A stretch of DNA of 64,000 nucleotides from the NCBI GenBank assembly GCA_045596625.1, contig JAZOCU010000052.1:16320-80319 (forward strand), written 5' to 3'. The DNA is from Firm-04 sp045596625 (lineage in GTDB: Bacteria; Bacillota; Clostridia; Oscillospirales; Ruminococcaceae). Numbering within the stretch: the stretch's first letter is position 1; every line of letters begins with the position of its first letter. Position numbers and translations under genes: made by a program. This document shows positions 8,085 to 16,512 of this stretch, one piece after another. Below the pieces are notes generated by a model. It was given only the letters and a program-made list of their open reading frames with translations. It was not told where the DNA came from and made no database searches.

Positions 8085-8860
8085 AACAGAAATGCCTGTT
8101 GCTATTTCTGATGATCAGTCTATTATTTTTTCCACCGATACGATCCGCTGCGGCCGAAGCAACGTATCCGACCGGCATGGATGTGCTCAACAGCTGGCAG
8201 GGGGAATACCCCGATGCATTTTGCGGCTGTTGGTGTGAGGGCGCACCATCCATTCATCTGACCATCGCTATTATGAATACCACAGAGGGCGAAGCACTCA
8301 AGCAGAAAATCCTCTCTCAAGTAGAGGATGACAGCACTGTTTCCTTTGTCTATCGGCAATACTCCCGCAACGAACTTCTTACATTGCAAACAGAACTGGG
8401 CTCCTATTTCCAACAGAATATCGGTCTGGTTTCCCTGACACTCAGGGATCAGGAAAACTGCATTGAAGCTGCCATTTATCGTCCCAAGCTGGACTTGCCC
8501 GAAACGCAGGCCGTTTTGCAGGCATGGAAACAGCAGTATGGCGATGCAATACGGATAGAAGCAGTCGATTACGAAACACTTACCTACACCATTGGCCCCA
8601 TAGAGCCTGCTAAGGCTCCTCCGTGGAATATCGCCGTAATCTGCGCTGTGATCCTGTTGCTGCTGTTTGCCGCAGCATTCCTGATCGTACAGCGAAAAAA
8701 ACATCGTGCAGTACTGCAAACTGCCAACGGTATCCTTACAGAAACGTCTGCACCCATCCGCAAAGCAGTATTGTGTCGTATCATCAAAGAACAAGCACCC
8801 ATCGTTCCAAGTGCTTGTGATGATGCCATTTTTTCTGCGATCAACGAAACATCTCTATGA
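8081..8860 (+). CDS. Exported single-pass membrane protein paired with the ECF sigma factor (possible anti-sigma/sensor)
   Basis: 259 aa. A signal peptide (residues 1-25, ending AAAEA), an extracytoplasmic domain (26-180) with a Cys-containing CGCWC cluster near residue 48, a membrane helix (183-203) and a basic cytoplasmic tail of ~55 residues. It is translationally coupled to the sigma gene by an ATGA overlap. Coupled membrane proteins usually bind and inhibit their sigma factor, but classic anti-sigmas have the sigma-binding domain at the N-terminus; here only the short C-terminal tail can face the sigma factor. No ZAS or RsgI motif is seen, so anti-sigma function is inferred from context only. 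Confidence 0.68.
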   Translation: MKQKCLLLFLMISLLFFPPIRSAAAEATYPTGMDVLNSWQGEYPDAFCGCWCEGAPSIHLTIAIMNTTEGEALKQKILSQVEDDSTVSFVYRQYSRNELLTLQTELGSYFQQNIGLVSLTLRDQENCIEAAIYRPKLDLPETQAVLQAWKQQYGDAIRIEAVDYETLTYTIGPIEPAKAPPWNIAVICAVILLLLFAAAFLIVQRKKHRAVLQTANGILTETSAPIRKAVLCRIIKEQAPIVPSACDDAIFSAINETSL

Positions 8861-8861
8861 T

Positions 8862-8915
8862 ACAAAACGAACACCTTCGATCATCAACGGATCGAAGGTG
8901 TTCGTTGTTTGTTGC
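8862..8915. terminator. Bidirectional terminator between convergent genes
   Basis: A perfect 17-bp stem (8866-8882 with 8890-8906) with a 7-base loop. T-rich sequence follows on both strands (GTTTGTTTG-type on plus, TTTTGTAT on minus). It serves the ECF operon and the convergent 8940-12530 gene. Confidence 0.88.
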
Positions 8916-8939
8916 AAAGAAAAACATCATCCTAAAAGA

Positions 8940-11900
8940 TTACCATTCCCAGTCTTCCCAGAAACGACCCACTCGCTGTTTTAAGGATTCGCCCTTTTGC
9001 TTTGCGGTCTCATTGATCGCTGCAATGGCAATCAGCAATACACCGGCAAGAAGCAGATAAACCCACCACTGCAAACCGGGAGACAATCGGATGGCAACAC
9101 CGCAAAGGGAAATACCGCCCAACAAGAACCATTTCTTCTGCTTAAAATAATATGCGGTAATAAAGATCAGCAATGCACAAATCAATACGGTAAGCAGATC
9201 CGCTTCTTTGTTGGAAACCAATGCCCCCGATGCCAACACTATCATGGAATAGGTACCGATTCCAAACAAGCACCAGCCGCCGGTCTGTTTGCCATATAGC
9301 TTACGCAGTACAACGCCAAGACCAAGCAACGGCAGCAAATGATATTTCCCCTCCAGATAGGTGCCGTTGAAATCAAAGATCGGCTGCATCCAAAGTGCAA
9401 GCGTCATCATAATTGCAGAAACCGTGAAGATCGCTTCTCGCTTCGAATCTTGATCCTTGTGCGTTTGCGTGATAAAATGCAATACATACAAGCTGTATAA
9501 TACAGGAACAAAGAATCTAAGCCATTTGACCATGGATTCGGGATACATCCAATAGTCGGCAGCACACATCAGCAGCAACGGCATCAATCCGCCCGTTATG
9601 GTTAGGATCAGACTGCGATTTTGCTGCATATGGCGCAGAATACTGCCGAAATAACAGAATGCTGCGGTCAACAACGAAACCAGCAGTACCATAACGGCTA
9701 CGATCAACACCTCAGAGCCTGCAAGGATCTCCTCTGCGGTACCCGGCTTACTGCTGAGATTCCTCTCAAATTGCTTCAGCAATGTCAAAAGGATGAATCC
9801 CACACTAAGACATGCAGCAGACGGCAACAGATATTGCTGCGGTTTCGTCATGAACCATGCCGCAATCGTCAATACAATACTAAACAGCAGGAATGTGGTA
9901 TCATATTCCGATCTGGAAGACTGCAACAGCATGAAGCTATACAGAAAAGCATACATAGGTGTGATCCACTGCATGACCTCCGTGACGGCATAATCACCCA
10001 CAAACCGCAGAGAACCCCTACAAACAGCATAGGCAAGACCACTCAGCAGCAGAATCACAACGCCCGAAAGCATGGCAGAAGCATAGAATCTGCCTTCCAG
10101 TATAACGGAAAATGCAAACTGATCGCCGATATAGTAGAAGGTCTCTGTCACCAGCAGAATCATCGTAATAAAGCTTGCGTAGGCCAGATTACGCAATCCT
10201 CTGTTGGAAAAGATCCGATAGAGTATCCCGGCGCCCACTGCATTGACCAGCATAATACAGATCGGGAATCCCGTGCCCATACCAACAGAAAATCCGAATA
10301 CTCCCATCAAAAGCGAAGGTACGATGGTCAGTGCGAACACCAATCGTCTCACAATATGGAATCGTCTGACCGTTGTGAAATAGACGAAAAATCCTGTCGC
10401 CATGGAAAACACTGACCAGATCAATACGCCGATATGATCCGCAAACCGTATGGGCAGCAGATCAGAAATCGTTGCACAAAGAATGATCAGGGAAATCGGC
10501 ACCAGACAAGCAAAGATCTTTTGCATATCATGCTGCGTATCATGCTCCAACGCCAGATAAAGATATGCCGCACAAGCCACAGCCAGCAGCAATGCAGCTG
10601 TCAGAATCTGCCAGTTAAAAGATACCGAAAAGGATGAAATACTGTTGATGGCAGAAAGTGCCATGGCTGTCGGGAACAGAAAATCGGAAAAGGATGTCCG
10701 CAATGGCTTGCACAGCAGATATAACAAACCCATAAGCAAACAAAGCACCGCAGTCAGCAGATAGGCATTGCCGGCGCCGGACAGGAAGGTGTTTCCGATA
10801 CCAAACAGCAGCACAAGGGTTTCCGCTGCAAGATAAGACCGCAGCCAGATACTCTTTGTGCGTAATGCAGGCAGCAGCGTCGCAGCCAGCAAAAATGCAG
10901 CTGCAATAAGAGAAATCCATGTCCACGCTGCGCCGCTGATCGCATAGCCAAGCATAATGATCAGCGAAAATCCTGCAATCAAACGGAACATCCACTGATA
11001 GCCCTCGACCACAGGTAAAGGCAGACTGTCTGCCATCTCTAAGATCAAGAAAAGGATGCTGCAAATAATACAGACCAATGCAAAATACATCCAGCCGCCA
11101 ATGCGCAGAGAGTCATTCTCAAGCAGCGGATGCAGCACCCGTGCAAAGCCATATAACGTCAGCAGACCCATGGGCACCGCTGATGCAGAGCGCATTCGCG
11201 CAGTCAAAACCGGTGTCAGGAATGCAGCGGCAACCGCAAAGGCGGCAAATCCATACCACGAGGGATTGCCATTCACACGAATCAGTACCGGCAAAGAGGA
11301 AAGCAGCGTAAAGATCAATGCAAACGGTTCCATTGCCTTTCCGATTGCCGACGGCAGACGCTTGGCAAAAAGCGGAGCCAATGTGGCCATCACCAACGCA
11401 TACAGCGCAACTGCAAGTGTCCATGGTGCATAGGCAGGCAGAATAGCTGCCATAAAACATAAATATGTAAGCGAACCGCCAACGAGCGTGGAAATACCCC
11501 ACCCCAATTGCTTGTAGATCCGTACAGCAATGAGTGAAATGATCGTAAAAGCGCCGAAAACAAGCGTATACAGCCATGGATTATCTGTGCCGGAAAGCCC
11601 ATTTCCCAACAGTGAAAAATACCCGGCTGCCCAGATGGAGATCGGTAAATATGCAGTACCCAGAGAGAAAAATGCCATACCGGTACGCTTCAGATGCCAC
11701 ATACGATGTGCCAATGCCGAAACGCCAAAGAACAATGCACTGCCTGCTGCCAGCACACCAAGCTTGCCAAAGCCGGGCAGCGTGTTCCACTGTGTACGGA
11801 CAAACAGCAAGCCTGCGAGAATCACCAGGATCACACCCACACCCAGCATCACTGTAATGGCAGATACGGTTTGAGAGCTTTTTGGAGATTCATATACCGT

Positions 11901-12530
11901 ATAGGAATAACCGGGTGCAGACTTTACTGCAGGACGTACAGGTGCCGGCTTCGGCACATCGGATTCCTGCGGCTGCAGTTCTGCCACAGAATGAGACGCT
12001 GTTTGCTCTGATTCGGAAGATTCATCTGCAATCATAGCGGAAGAAGATTGTGCCTCTTGCGCCTCTTGTATCTCTTTTTCTTCTGTCTCCTCGCTCATCG
12101 CAGCAAAAGCAGTCTCCTTAGGTAATCCGGAAGTCTGCGCTGCGGCAACCAGCTTTTCTTTTTGCTGCAGCAGCTCATTTGCAGTCAGTGCACCTTCCGC
12201 ATACAACTGATCCAGCTTTTCTATTTCTTCCCGCACGATCGCCTCCTCATCGGATACAACCGGCTGAGTATCTGACGGCATCGTCTGAACAGGGCTCGAC
12301 GGAATCGGCGCTTTGATATCGGACTGTACGGACTTTTGCCAGTTTGGCGGCATTGTCAGTTTAATGCCCCATCTTGACAGCTCATATGGTGTGATTCTTC
12401 CCTGTATGATCAGGCTTTTTAATAATTCCTGCATTTGCTTTGTTTTCGTTTTTTCCTGAAAATACATCACAAGCAGCAGGATCGGCGAGATCAACCATAA
12501 AATGATGAATAATACAACGAATATTTCCAA
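8940..12530 (-). CDS. Very large polytopic membrane protein of unknown function
   Basis: 1,196 aa. An N-terminal membrane helix (residues ~3-23) is followed by a cytoplasmic, Glu/Pro/Ser-rich region (~30-215) that holds a SHOCT-like helical pair (EKLDQLYAEGALTANELLQQ). From about residue 225 to the end there are some thirty tightly packed hydrophobic segments with short loops. The start is TTG at 12530: AAAGGAG lies nine bases upstream and no nearby in-frame ATG fits. The layout resembles large uncharacterised Firmicute/actinobacterial membrane proteins (SCO7613-C-terminal-like or DUF2157-like), but I cannot confirm the family. Monocistronic, ending at the bidirectional terminator. Confidence 0.8.
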   Translation of the reverse strand: MEIFVVLFIILWLISPILLLVMYFQEKTKTKQMQELLKSLIIQGRITPYELSRWGIKLTMPPNWQKSVQSDIKAPIPSSPVQTMPSDTQPVVSDEEAIVREEIEKLDQLYAEGALTANELLQQKEKLVAAAQTSGLPKETAFAAMSEETEEKEIQEAQEAQSSSAMIADESSESEQTASHSVAELQPQESDVPKPAPVRPAVKSAPGYSYTVYESPKSSQTVSAITVMLGVGVILVILAGLLFVRTQWNTLPGFGKLGVLAAGSALFFGVSALAHRMWHLKRTGMAFFSLGTAYLPISIWAAGYFSLLGNGLSGTDNPWLYTLVFGAFTIISLIAVRIYKQLGWGISTLVGGSLTYLCFMAAILPAYAPWTLAVALYALVMATLAPLFAKRLPSAIGKAMEPFALIFTLLSSLPVLIRVNGNPSWYGFAAFAVAAAFLTPVLTARMRSASAVPMGLLTLYGFARVLHPLLENDSLRIGGWMYFALVCIICSILFLILEMADSLPLPVVEGYQWMFRLIAGFSLIIMLGYAISGAAWTWISLIAAAFLLAATLLPALRTKSIWLRSYLAAETLVLLFGIGNTFLSGAGNAYLLTAVLCLLMGLLYLLCKPLRTSFSDFLFPTAMALSAINSISSFSVSFNWQILTAALLLAVACAAYLYLALEHDTQHDMQKIFACLVPISLIILCATISDLLPIRFADHIGVLIWSVFSMATGFFVYFTTVRRFHIVRRLVFALTIVPSLLMGVFGFSVGMGTGFPICIMLVNAVGAGILYRIFSNRGLRNLAYASFITMILLVTETFYYIGDQFAFSVILEGRFYASAMLSGVVILLLSGLAYAVCRGSLRFVGDYAVTEVMQWITPMYAFLYSFMLLQSSRSEYDTTFLLFSIVLTIAAWFMTKPQQYLLPSAACLSVGFILLTLLKQFERNLSSKPGTAEEILAGSEVLIVAVMVLLVSLLTAAFCYFGSILRHMQQNRSLILTITGGLMPLLLMCAADYWMYPESMVKWLRFFVPVLYSLYVLHFITQTHKDQDSKREAIFTVSAIMMTLALWMQPIFDFNGTYLEGKYHLLPLLGLGVVLRKLYGKQTGGWCLFGIGTYSMIVLASGALVSNKEADLLTVLICALLIFITAYYFKQKKWFLLGGISLCGVAIRLSPGLQWWVYLLLAGVLLIAIAAINETAKQKGESLKQRVGRFWEDWEW

Positions 12531-12585
12531 ATCAATTCACTCCTTTCGTTCGCAATCGTTTATCAAGAATTCCTGCATCAGAACA

Positions 12586-12969
12586 TCATTGCAAGTCTTT
12601 ATGAAAGCTGAGGATATGCTGCTTCAGACAGGTAAAGGATTCTTCGCTGATATCATGCTCAAGCTTGCAGGCATCCTCGGCAGCCGTTTCGGGAGATACA
12701 CCCAAACCGATCAGCCAATCGGTCAATACCCGATGCCGTTCATAGATACGTTCTGCGATCTGTTTCCCCAATTGTGTCAGTGTAATACAGCCATCCTCCT
12801 CCACCAGAATAAAGCCGCCGTCACGCAGAATCCCCACAGCACGGCTGACACTGGGCTTTGAGACCTCCATCTCACGGGCAATGTCTATGGAGCGAACGGA
12901 TTGTCCCTTTAGGCGCAGCATAAGAATGGTTTCCAGATAGTTTTCTCCGGATTCATAAAGCTTCGTCAC
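12586..12969 (-). CDS. DtxR/MntR-family metal-dependent transcriptional regulator
   Basis: 127 aa. An N-terminal winged helix-turn-helix (residues ~1-60: SGENYLETI, IAREMEVSKPSVSRAV) is followed by a metal-binding/dimerisation domain (~65-125) with conserved His/Glu/Cys (ERHRVLTDWL, DACKLEHDIS). There is no C-terminal SH3 domain, so it matches the short MntR-like class, usually Mn2+- or Fe2+-responsive repressors. The start is GTG at 12969: AAAGGAGG lies nine bases upstream. The frame is open for 19 more codons, but these overlap the promoter. Monocistronic; no metal transporter gene is adjacent, so its targets lie elsewhere. Confidence 0.88.
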   Translation of the reverse strand: MTKLYESGENYLETILMLRLKGQSVRSIDIAREMEVSKPSVSRAVGILRDGGFILVEEDGCITLTQLGKQIAERIYERHRVLTDWLIGLGVSPETAAEDACKLEHDISEESFTCLKQHILSFHKDLQ

Positions 12970-13016
12970 GGGCAGCAGCCTCCTTTCTGATCGAAGCGAA
13001 GTAAAATATATTATAA

Positions 13017-13045
13017 AGTATAGCAAAGGATTGGTCTGTTGTCAA
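13017..13045 (-). promoter_or_regulatory. Sigma-A promoter of the DtxR/MntR-type gene
   Basis: On the minus strand: TTGACA, 17-bp spacer, TATACT. The -35 abuts the trmO stop codon. An AT-rich, loosely symmetrical stretch follows the -10 and could be an operator, but it matches no consensus well. Confidence 0.78.
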
Positions 13046-13046
13046 G

Positions 13047-13736
13047 TTAGTGTGGATCTTTCTGAGAAACGATCTCGCAAACGGTCAGCGTATCCTCGGC
13101 AACTCGGAAACGAATGTCAAAGCCTGCATAGACAATGCCATAGATCCGATCGGGGTCCTCGCTGTAACCGGGACGAGGATCTTGAGCAAGCAATGCAATG
13201 GCGGTCTCCTGTTCTGCAGAGGGGATCTGCTGCAGCAAAGCAGAGGGAAAATCCACTTGCAGCAAATGCTGCTTTGTTTGCGCAGTATAACCCTCGGAAG
13301 CTTCGGGATGGCAATCTGCAAAGGGCAGATATGGCTTGATATCATAAATCGGCGTACCGTTCATAAGATCAATCCCGGAAACATCCAGCAGAATACGATG
13401 GTTTTCTTCGCGAATGGCTTCCAGCTTCACACAGGACAATCCGATGCTGTTGGGACGAAAGGGAGAGCGGGATGCAAACACACCCACACGGCGATTGCCT
13501 CCCAGACGAGGCGGACGCACTGTTGCAGACCATCCTTTGCCTTCCTTCTTATTGGCTTCGGAAAACCCCCAGAGCAGCCAGATATGAGAAAAAGACTCCA
13601 GCCCACGAAATGCAGCCGGCTGACTGTATTCCGGCTCCATCACGATCGTGCCGCAAAGTGCAGGCACAAGACCGCTTTGCCTTGGAATACCAAACTTTGT
13701 TTGCAGATCCATATGCATATGGGCAATTGGCTTCAT
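13047..13736 (-). CDS. trmO: tRNA (N6-threonylcarbamoyladenosine(37)-N6)-methyltransferase TrmO
   Basis: 229 aa. TrmO (TsaA/YaeB, formerly VirR-like) uses S-adenosylmethionine to methylate t6A37 of tRNA-Thr. Signatures seen: FGIPRQSGLVP near residues 15-25, RSPFRPNSIGLS (~93-104) and GTPIYDIKPY (~125-135), with the usual C-terminal extension. AAAGGAG precedes the ATG at 13736. The stop overlaps the promoter of the downstream DtxR/MntR-type gene. The gene is alone on its transcript. Confidence 0.9.
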   Translation of the reverse strand: MKPIAHMHMDLQTKFGIPRQSGLVPALCGTIVMEPEYSQPAAFRGLESFSHIWLLWGFSEANKKEGKGWSATVRPPRLGGNRRVGVFASRSPFRPNSIGLSCVKLEAIREENHRILLDVSGIDLMNGTPIYDIKPYLPFADCHPEASEGYTAQTKQHLLQVDFPSALLQQIPSAEQETAIALLAQDPRPGYSEDPDRIYGIVYAGFDIRFRVAEDTLTVCEIVSQKDPH

Positions 13737-13825
13737 TGCAAGAGGTCTCCTTTCTTCAGGGTATCAATATGCAGGATGAAATACAGTCACAGCCGTATCT
13801 GATCAACAAAGAAATTACTTCGTAA

Positions 13826-13859
13826 GAAAAACAGGGGGTACCATGCGCCCCCTTTTTTC
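13826..13859. terminator. Terminator downstream of the O-acetylation operon
   Basis: AGGGGG (13833-13838) pairs with CCCCCT (13848-13853), flanked by an A-run on the left and T6 on the right, so it can work on both strands. On the minus strand it closes the 18066-13873 operon. Confidence 0.85.
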
Positions 13860-13872
13860 ATGTTTTCTTTAT

Positions 13873-15018
13873 TCAGGATACACCCAGCAAAGCGGGCACT
13901 GCGGATAAATTGCCATCTTTGCAGAAATTGCTCATCTCATATAAAATCAGAACATCATCCGGTGGAGCAACCAGCAGTTCTGTCCAGCTTCCGTCATCAT
14001 ACCGCAGATCGATCATGATGATCTCATCATAGTGTGTCAGCAAAAACGGTACAAAACAATTGGCATAGGAATCCTTAAACAACAGCAGCGATTTTTCTGT
14101 GCCGGCTTCCGTTGTAATTTCCACTCTGCCGTAATTGCCGCCGAAAAACACTTGGTACTGATCCTTTTCAAACAGCTTTGCATAATCCATGATCATACCG
14201 GGTCGTCCATCCACTGTAACCGAAGCCTCCGGCAAATCAAACAGCACCTCCACTGTATCAAGAGGACCAGCTGCATCCAGCACCTTAGAATCCAAAGTAC
14301 CCCGGAACGACTCGCTTACCGTTTGCATATTCCATTCCGCTTTCGGTACTGAGGAAATCCCTGCCTGCGCCGCAAACGCTTCATATGCGTGAAATGCACC
14401 GTTGGTATTCCAGTGATGATCCGTGCGATAATAGAGCTGCTCCCCCTGATCCGAAAGCATTCCAAAACTGCCGCGCAGATCGATCATAGTGCAGCCAAAC
14501 TCCGAAAGATAAGCGTTTGCCTGTTCAAATCGGCTGTCCTCTGCATAGTATGGCGCATAGCGCGGCAGCCGTTCGGGCATAATCGCCGCAGCAGCCGGTG
14601 CCGGCATAAAATACACCTTGCTCTCCGACAGTTGCTCGGCAAGCACCGAAACCGCCTGCAAATTGGCTGCAAAACGGGAATGTGTCAGATCCGCATCGAT
14701 GATCTTTTCAAAATAATAGTTATCTTTGCCGAGATACACTTGTGCGATCTCTTTTTTGCCGAGCCATTGCTGCACCTTGGACTGCATTGCTGTCCAGGTA
14801 TCCCGCAGCGGCACCTGATCGCTCATATATTCTGTGATATCCTCTTGAAAATCGCCTTCTGCCACGGCTTCCCACGAAAGCTGCGGTCTTTGGGCAAGAT
14901 ATCGGTTTTCGTTTTCCGAATAAGCGCGAGGAGTTCTCAGCAGAATCAGCAAGCCGATAGCGGTCAACGCTGTCATAACGCCTACCGAAAACAAGGCTTC
15001 TGTTTTTTTCATATCCAC
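13873..15018 (-). CDS. DHHW-family (AlgX/AlgJ-like) exported protein, acetylation partner of MBOAT
   Basis: 381 aa. A signal anchor (residues ~8-27) is followed by an SGNH/AlgX-like fold carrying the family's YYRTDHHW motif (DHHW at 200-203). DHHW proteins act with MBOAT O-acyltransferases to move acetyl groups onto secreted polysaccharide or cell-wall polymers outside the membrane. It is the last gene of a three-gene operon, 15 bases after the MBOAT gene. The C-terminal KDSYANCFVPFLL segment is also typical. The acceptor polymer is unknown. Confidence 0.85.
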   Translation of the reverse strand: MDMKKTEALFSVGVMTALTAIGLLILLRTPRAYSENENRYLAQRPQLSWEAVAEGDFQEDITEYMSDQVPLRDTWTAMQSKVQQWLGKKEIAQVYLGKDNYYFEKIIDADLTHSRFAANLQAVSVLAEQLSESKVYFMPAPAAAAIMPERLPRYAPYYAEDSRFEQANAYLSEFGCTMIDLRGSFGMLSDQGEQLYYRTDHHWNTNGAFHAYEAFAAQAGISSVPKAEWNMQTVSESFRGTLDSKVLDAAGPLDTVEVLFDLPEASVTVDGRPGMIMDYAKLFEKDQYQVFFGGNYGRVEITTEAGTEKSLLLFKDSYANCFVPFLLTHYDEIIMIDLRYDDGSWTELLVAPPDDVLILYEMSNFCKDGNLSAVPALLGVS

Positions 15019-15033
15019 AAACGCCTCACTTTC

Positions 15034-16470
15034 TCAGAATCGGAAATACAAAAACGGATTATAGCTATCGGCAACGACGGCAGAAAAGCTCAGCACCAGC
15101 AATGCAATGCACCAGATGCCCTGCAAAAGCACCGCTGTGGAATCCGAACGCTTGGCAAGGAATTTTCCTGCAAGCTTTGTTGGCAGTTCCGTCGAGGCGA
15201 TCGACATAATGATGAACAATATACCGTAATTGCTCAAATGGTAAAGCGCTGTGCCCTCATACCAGCCATTTGCGCCAAACAACGCCTTACAATATTGCTG
15301 CAGCACGGTAAAATCTTCAGCTGCAAAGATCACCCAGCCCAATACAATCATCAACAGCGCATAACAATGCTTGAGTATCGCCGGTGTTTTGGCAAGGAGC
15401 TTTCGCAGCACAGTTTTTTCCAGCACCAACAATAGGAAGAAATACACTCCCCAGAGCAAAAAATTCCAGCCAGCACCATGCCAAAGCCCTGTCAATGACC
15501 ATACAATCAGCAGATTAACAATTTGCCGTACCAAGCCTTTTCGGTTGCCGCCCAACGGAATATACACATACTCTCGGAACCATGTACTCAGCGTGATATG
15601 CCACCGCCGCCAGAAATCCGTAATGCTATCTGCTTGATAAGGATAGCGGAAATTCTCTACAAATGTAAAACCGAACATCTTACCCAGACCGATCGCCATA
15701 TCCGAATATCCCGAAAAATCAAAATAAATCTGGAAGGTAAAGGCAATCGCACCGATCCATGCAGATGCCGCAGAGATACTGTCCGATTGTGCTGCAATCG
15801 TTTCCCACAGCTTGCCTGCCTGATTGGCAAGCAATGCTTTTTTTCCCAAGCCGATACCGAAGCGGAACAATCCTGTGCAAAATTGATGCATACTGTCATC
15901 ACGCTTCAGAAGTTGAGCTTCCACATCGGCATAGCGCACGATCGGTCCTGCGATCAGCTGTGGAAACAGCGTCACATACATAGCAAAATCTATGAAATTA
16001 TGCTGTACGCTCACTTCACCCCGATACACATCGATCACATATGAAAGTGCTTGGAAGGTGTAGAACGAAATACCGATGGGTAATGCGATCTTCAGCAGGG
16101 CGATTCCTGCACCGCTCAGACTGTTGATGGTACGGATCAGAAAATCTGTGTATTTGAAAAAGCCCAGCAGAGAAAGATTCAACACCAGCGTAAGGATCAA
16201 GGCTGCCTTTGCAAGCCTCTGCCGCTGCTTTTTTTGCGCGCTATGCACCATCAAGCCACCGACATAATTCAGCAGAATGGAAAAAAGCATCAACAAAATA
16301 TAAATCGGTTCGCCCCATGCATAAAACAACAGACTCATGAGCAGCAAAAAGAAATTGCGTGCGCTGAATACAGTGCTGCGTATAGTAATGGTTTTGGAGG
16401 GCAACATCCGATAGATCAGAACGGTAAAGGGCAAAAAACCGCACAGAAAGATCAGGCTGCTGAATACCAT
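15034..16470 (-). CDS. MBOAT-family membrane O-acyltransferase (AlgI/DltB-like)
   Basis: 478 aa with about eleven membrane segments. Conserved MBOAT sequences: YFDFSGYSDMAIGLG (~249-263), FWRRWHITLS (286-295, His291) and SLTGLWHGAGWNFLLWG (~325-341, catalytic His331). Such proteins pass acetyl from a cytoplasmic donor across the membrane. It lies between two DHHW genes (42 and 15 bases apart), forming an alginate-acetylation-like cassette. The ATG at 16470 has only a weak GCGAGG ribosome binding site, suggesting coupling to the upstream gene. Confidence 0.92.
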   Translation of the reverse strand: MVFSSLIFLCGFLPFTVLIYRMLPSKTITIRSTVFSARNFFLLLMSLLFYAWGEPIYILLMLFSILLNYVGGLMVHSAQKKQRQRLAKAALILTLVLNLSLLGFFKYTDFLIRTINSLSGAGIALLKIALPIGISFYTFQALSYVIDVYRGEVSVQHNFIDFAMYVTLFPQLIAGPIVRYADVEAQLLKRDDSMHQFCTGLFRFGIGLGKKALLANQAGKLWETIAAQSDSISAASAWIGAIAFTFQIYFDFSGYSDMAIGLGKMFGFTFVENFRYPYQADSITDFWRRWHITLSTWFREYVYIPLGGNRKGLVRQIVNLLIVWSLTGLWHGAGWNFLLWGVYFFLLLVLEKTVLRKLLAKTPAILKHCYALLMIVLGWVIFAAEDFTVLQQYCKALFGANGWYEGTALYHLSNYGILFIIMSIASTELPTKLAGKFLAKRSDSTAVLLQGIWCIALLVLSFSAVVADSYNPFLYFRF

Positions 16471-16512
16471 GAAGCAATATGCCTCGCTTTCTATTATGTT
16501 ATGGACAAAACG

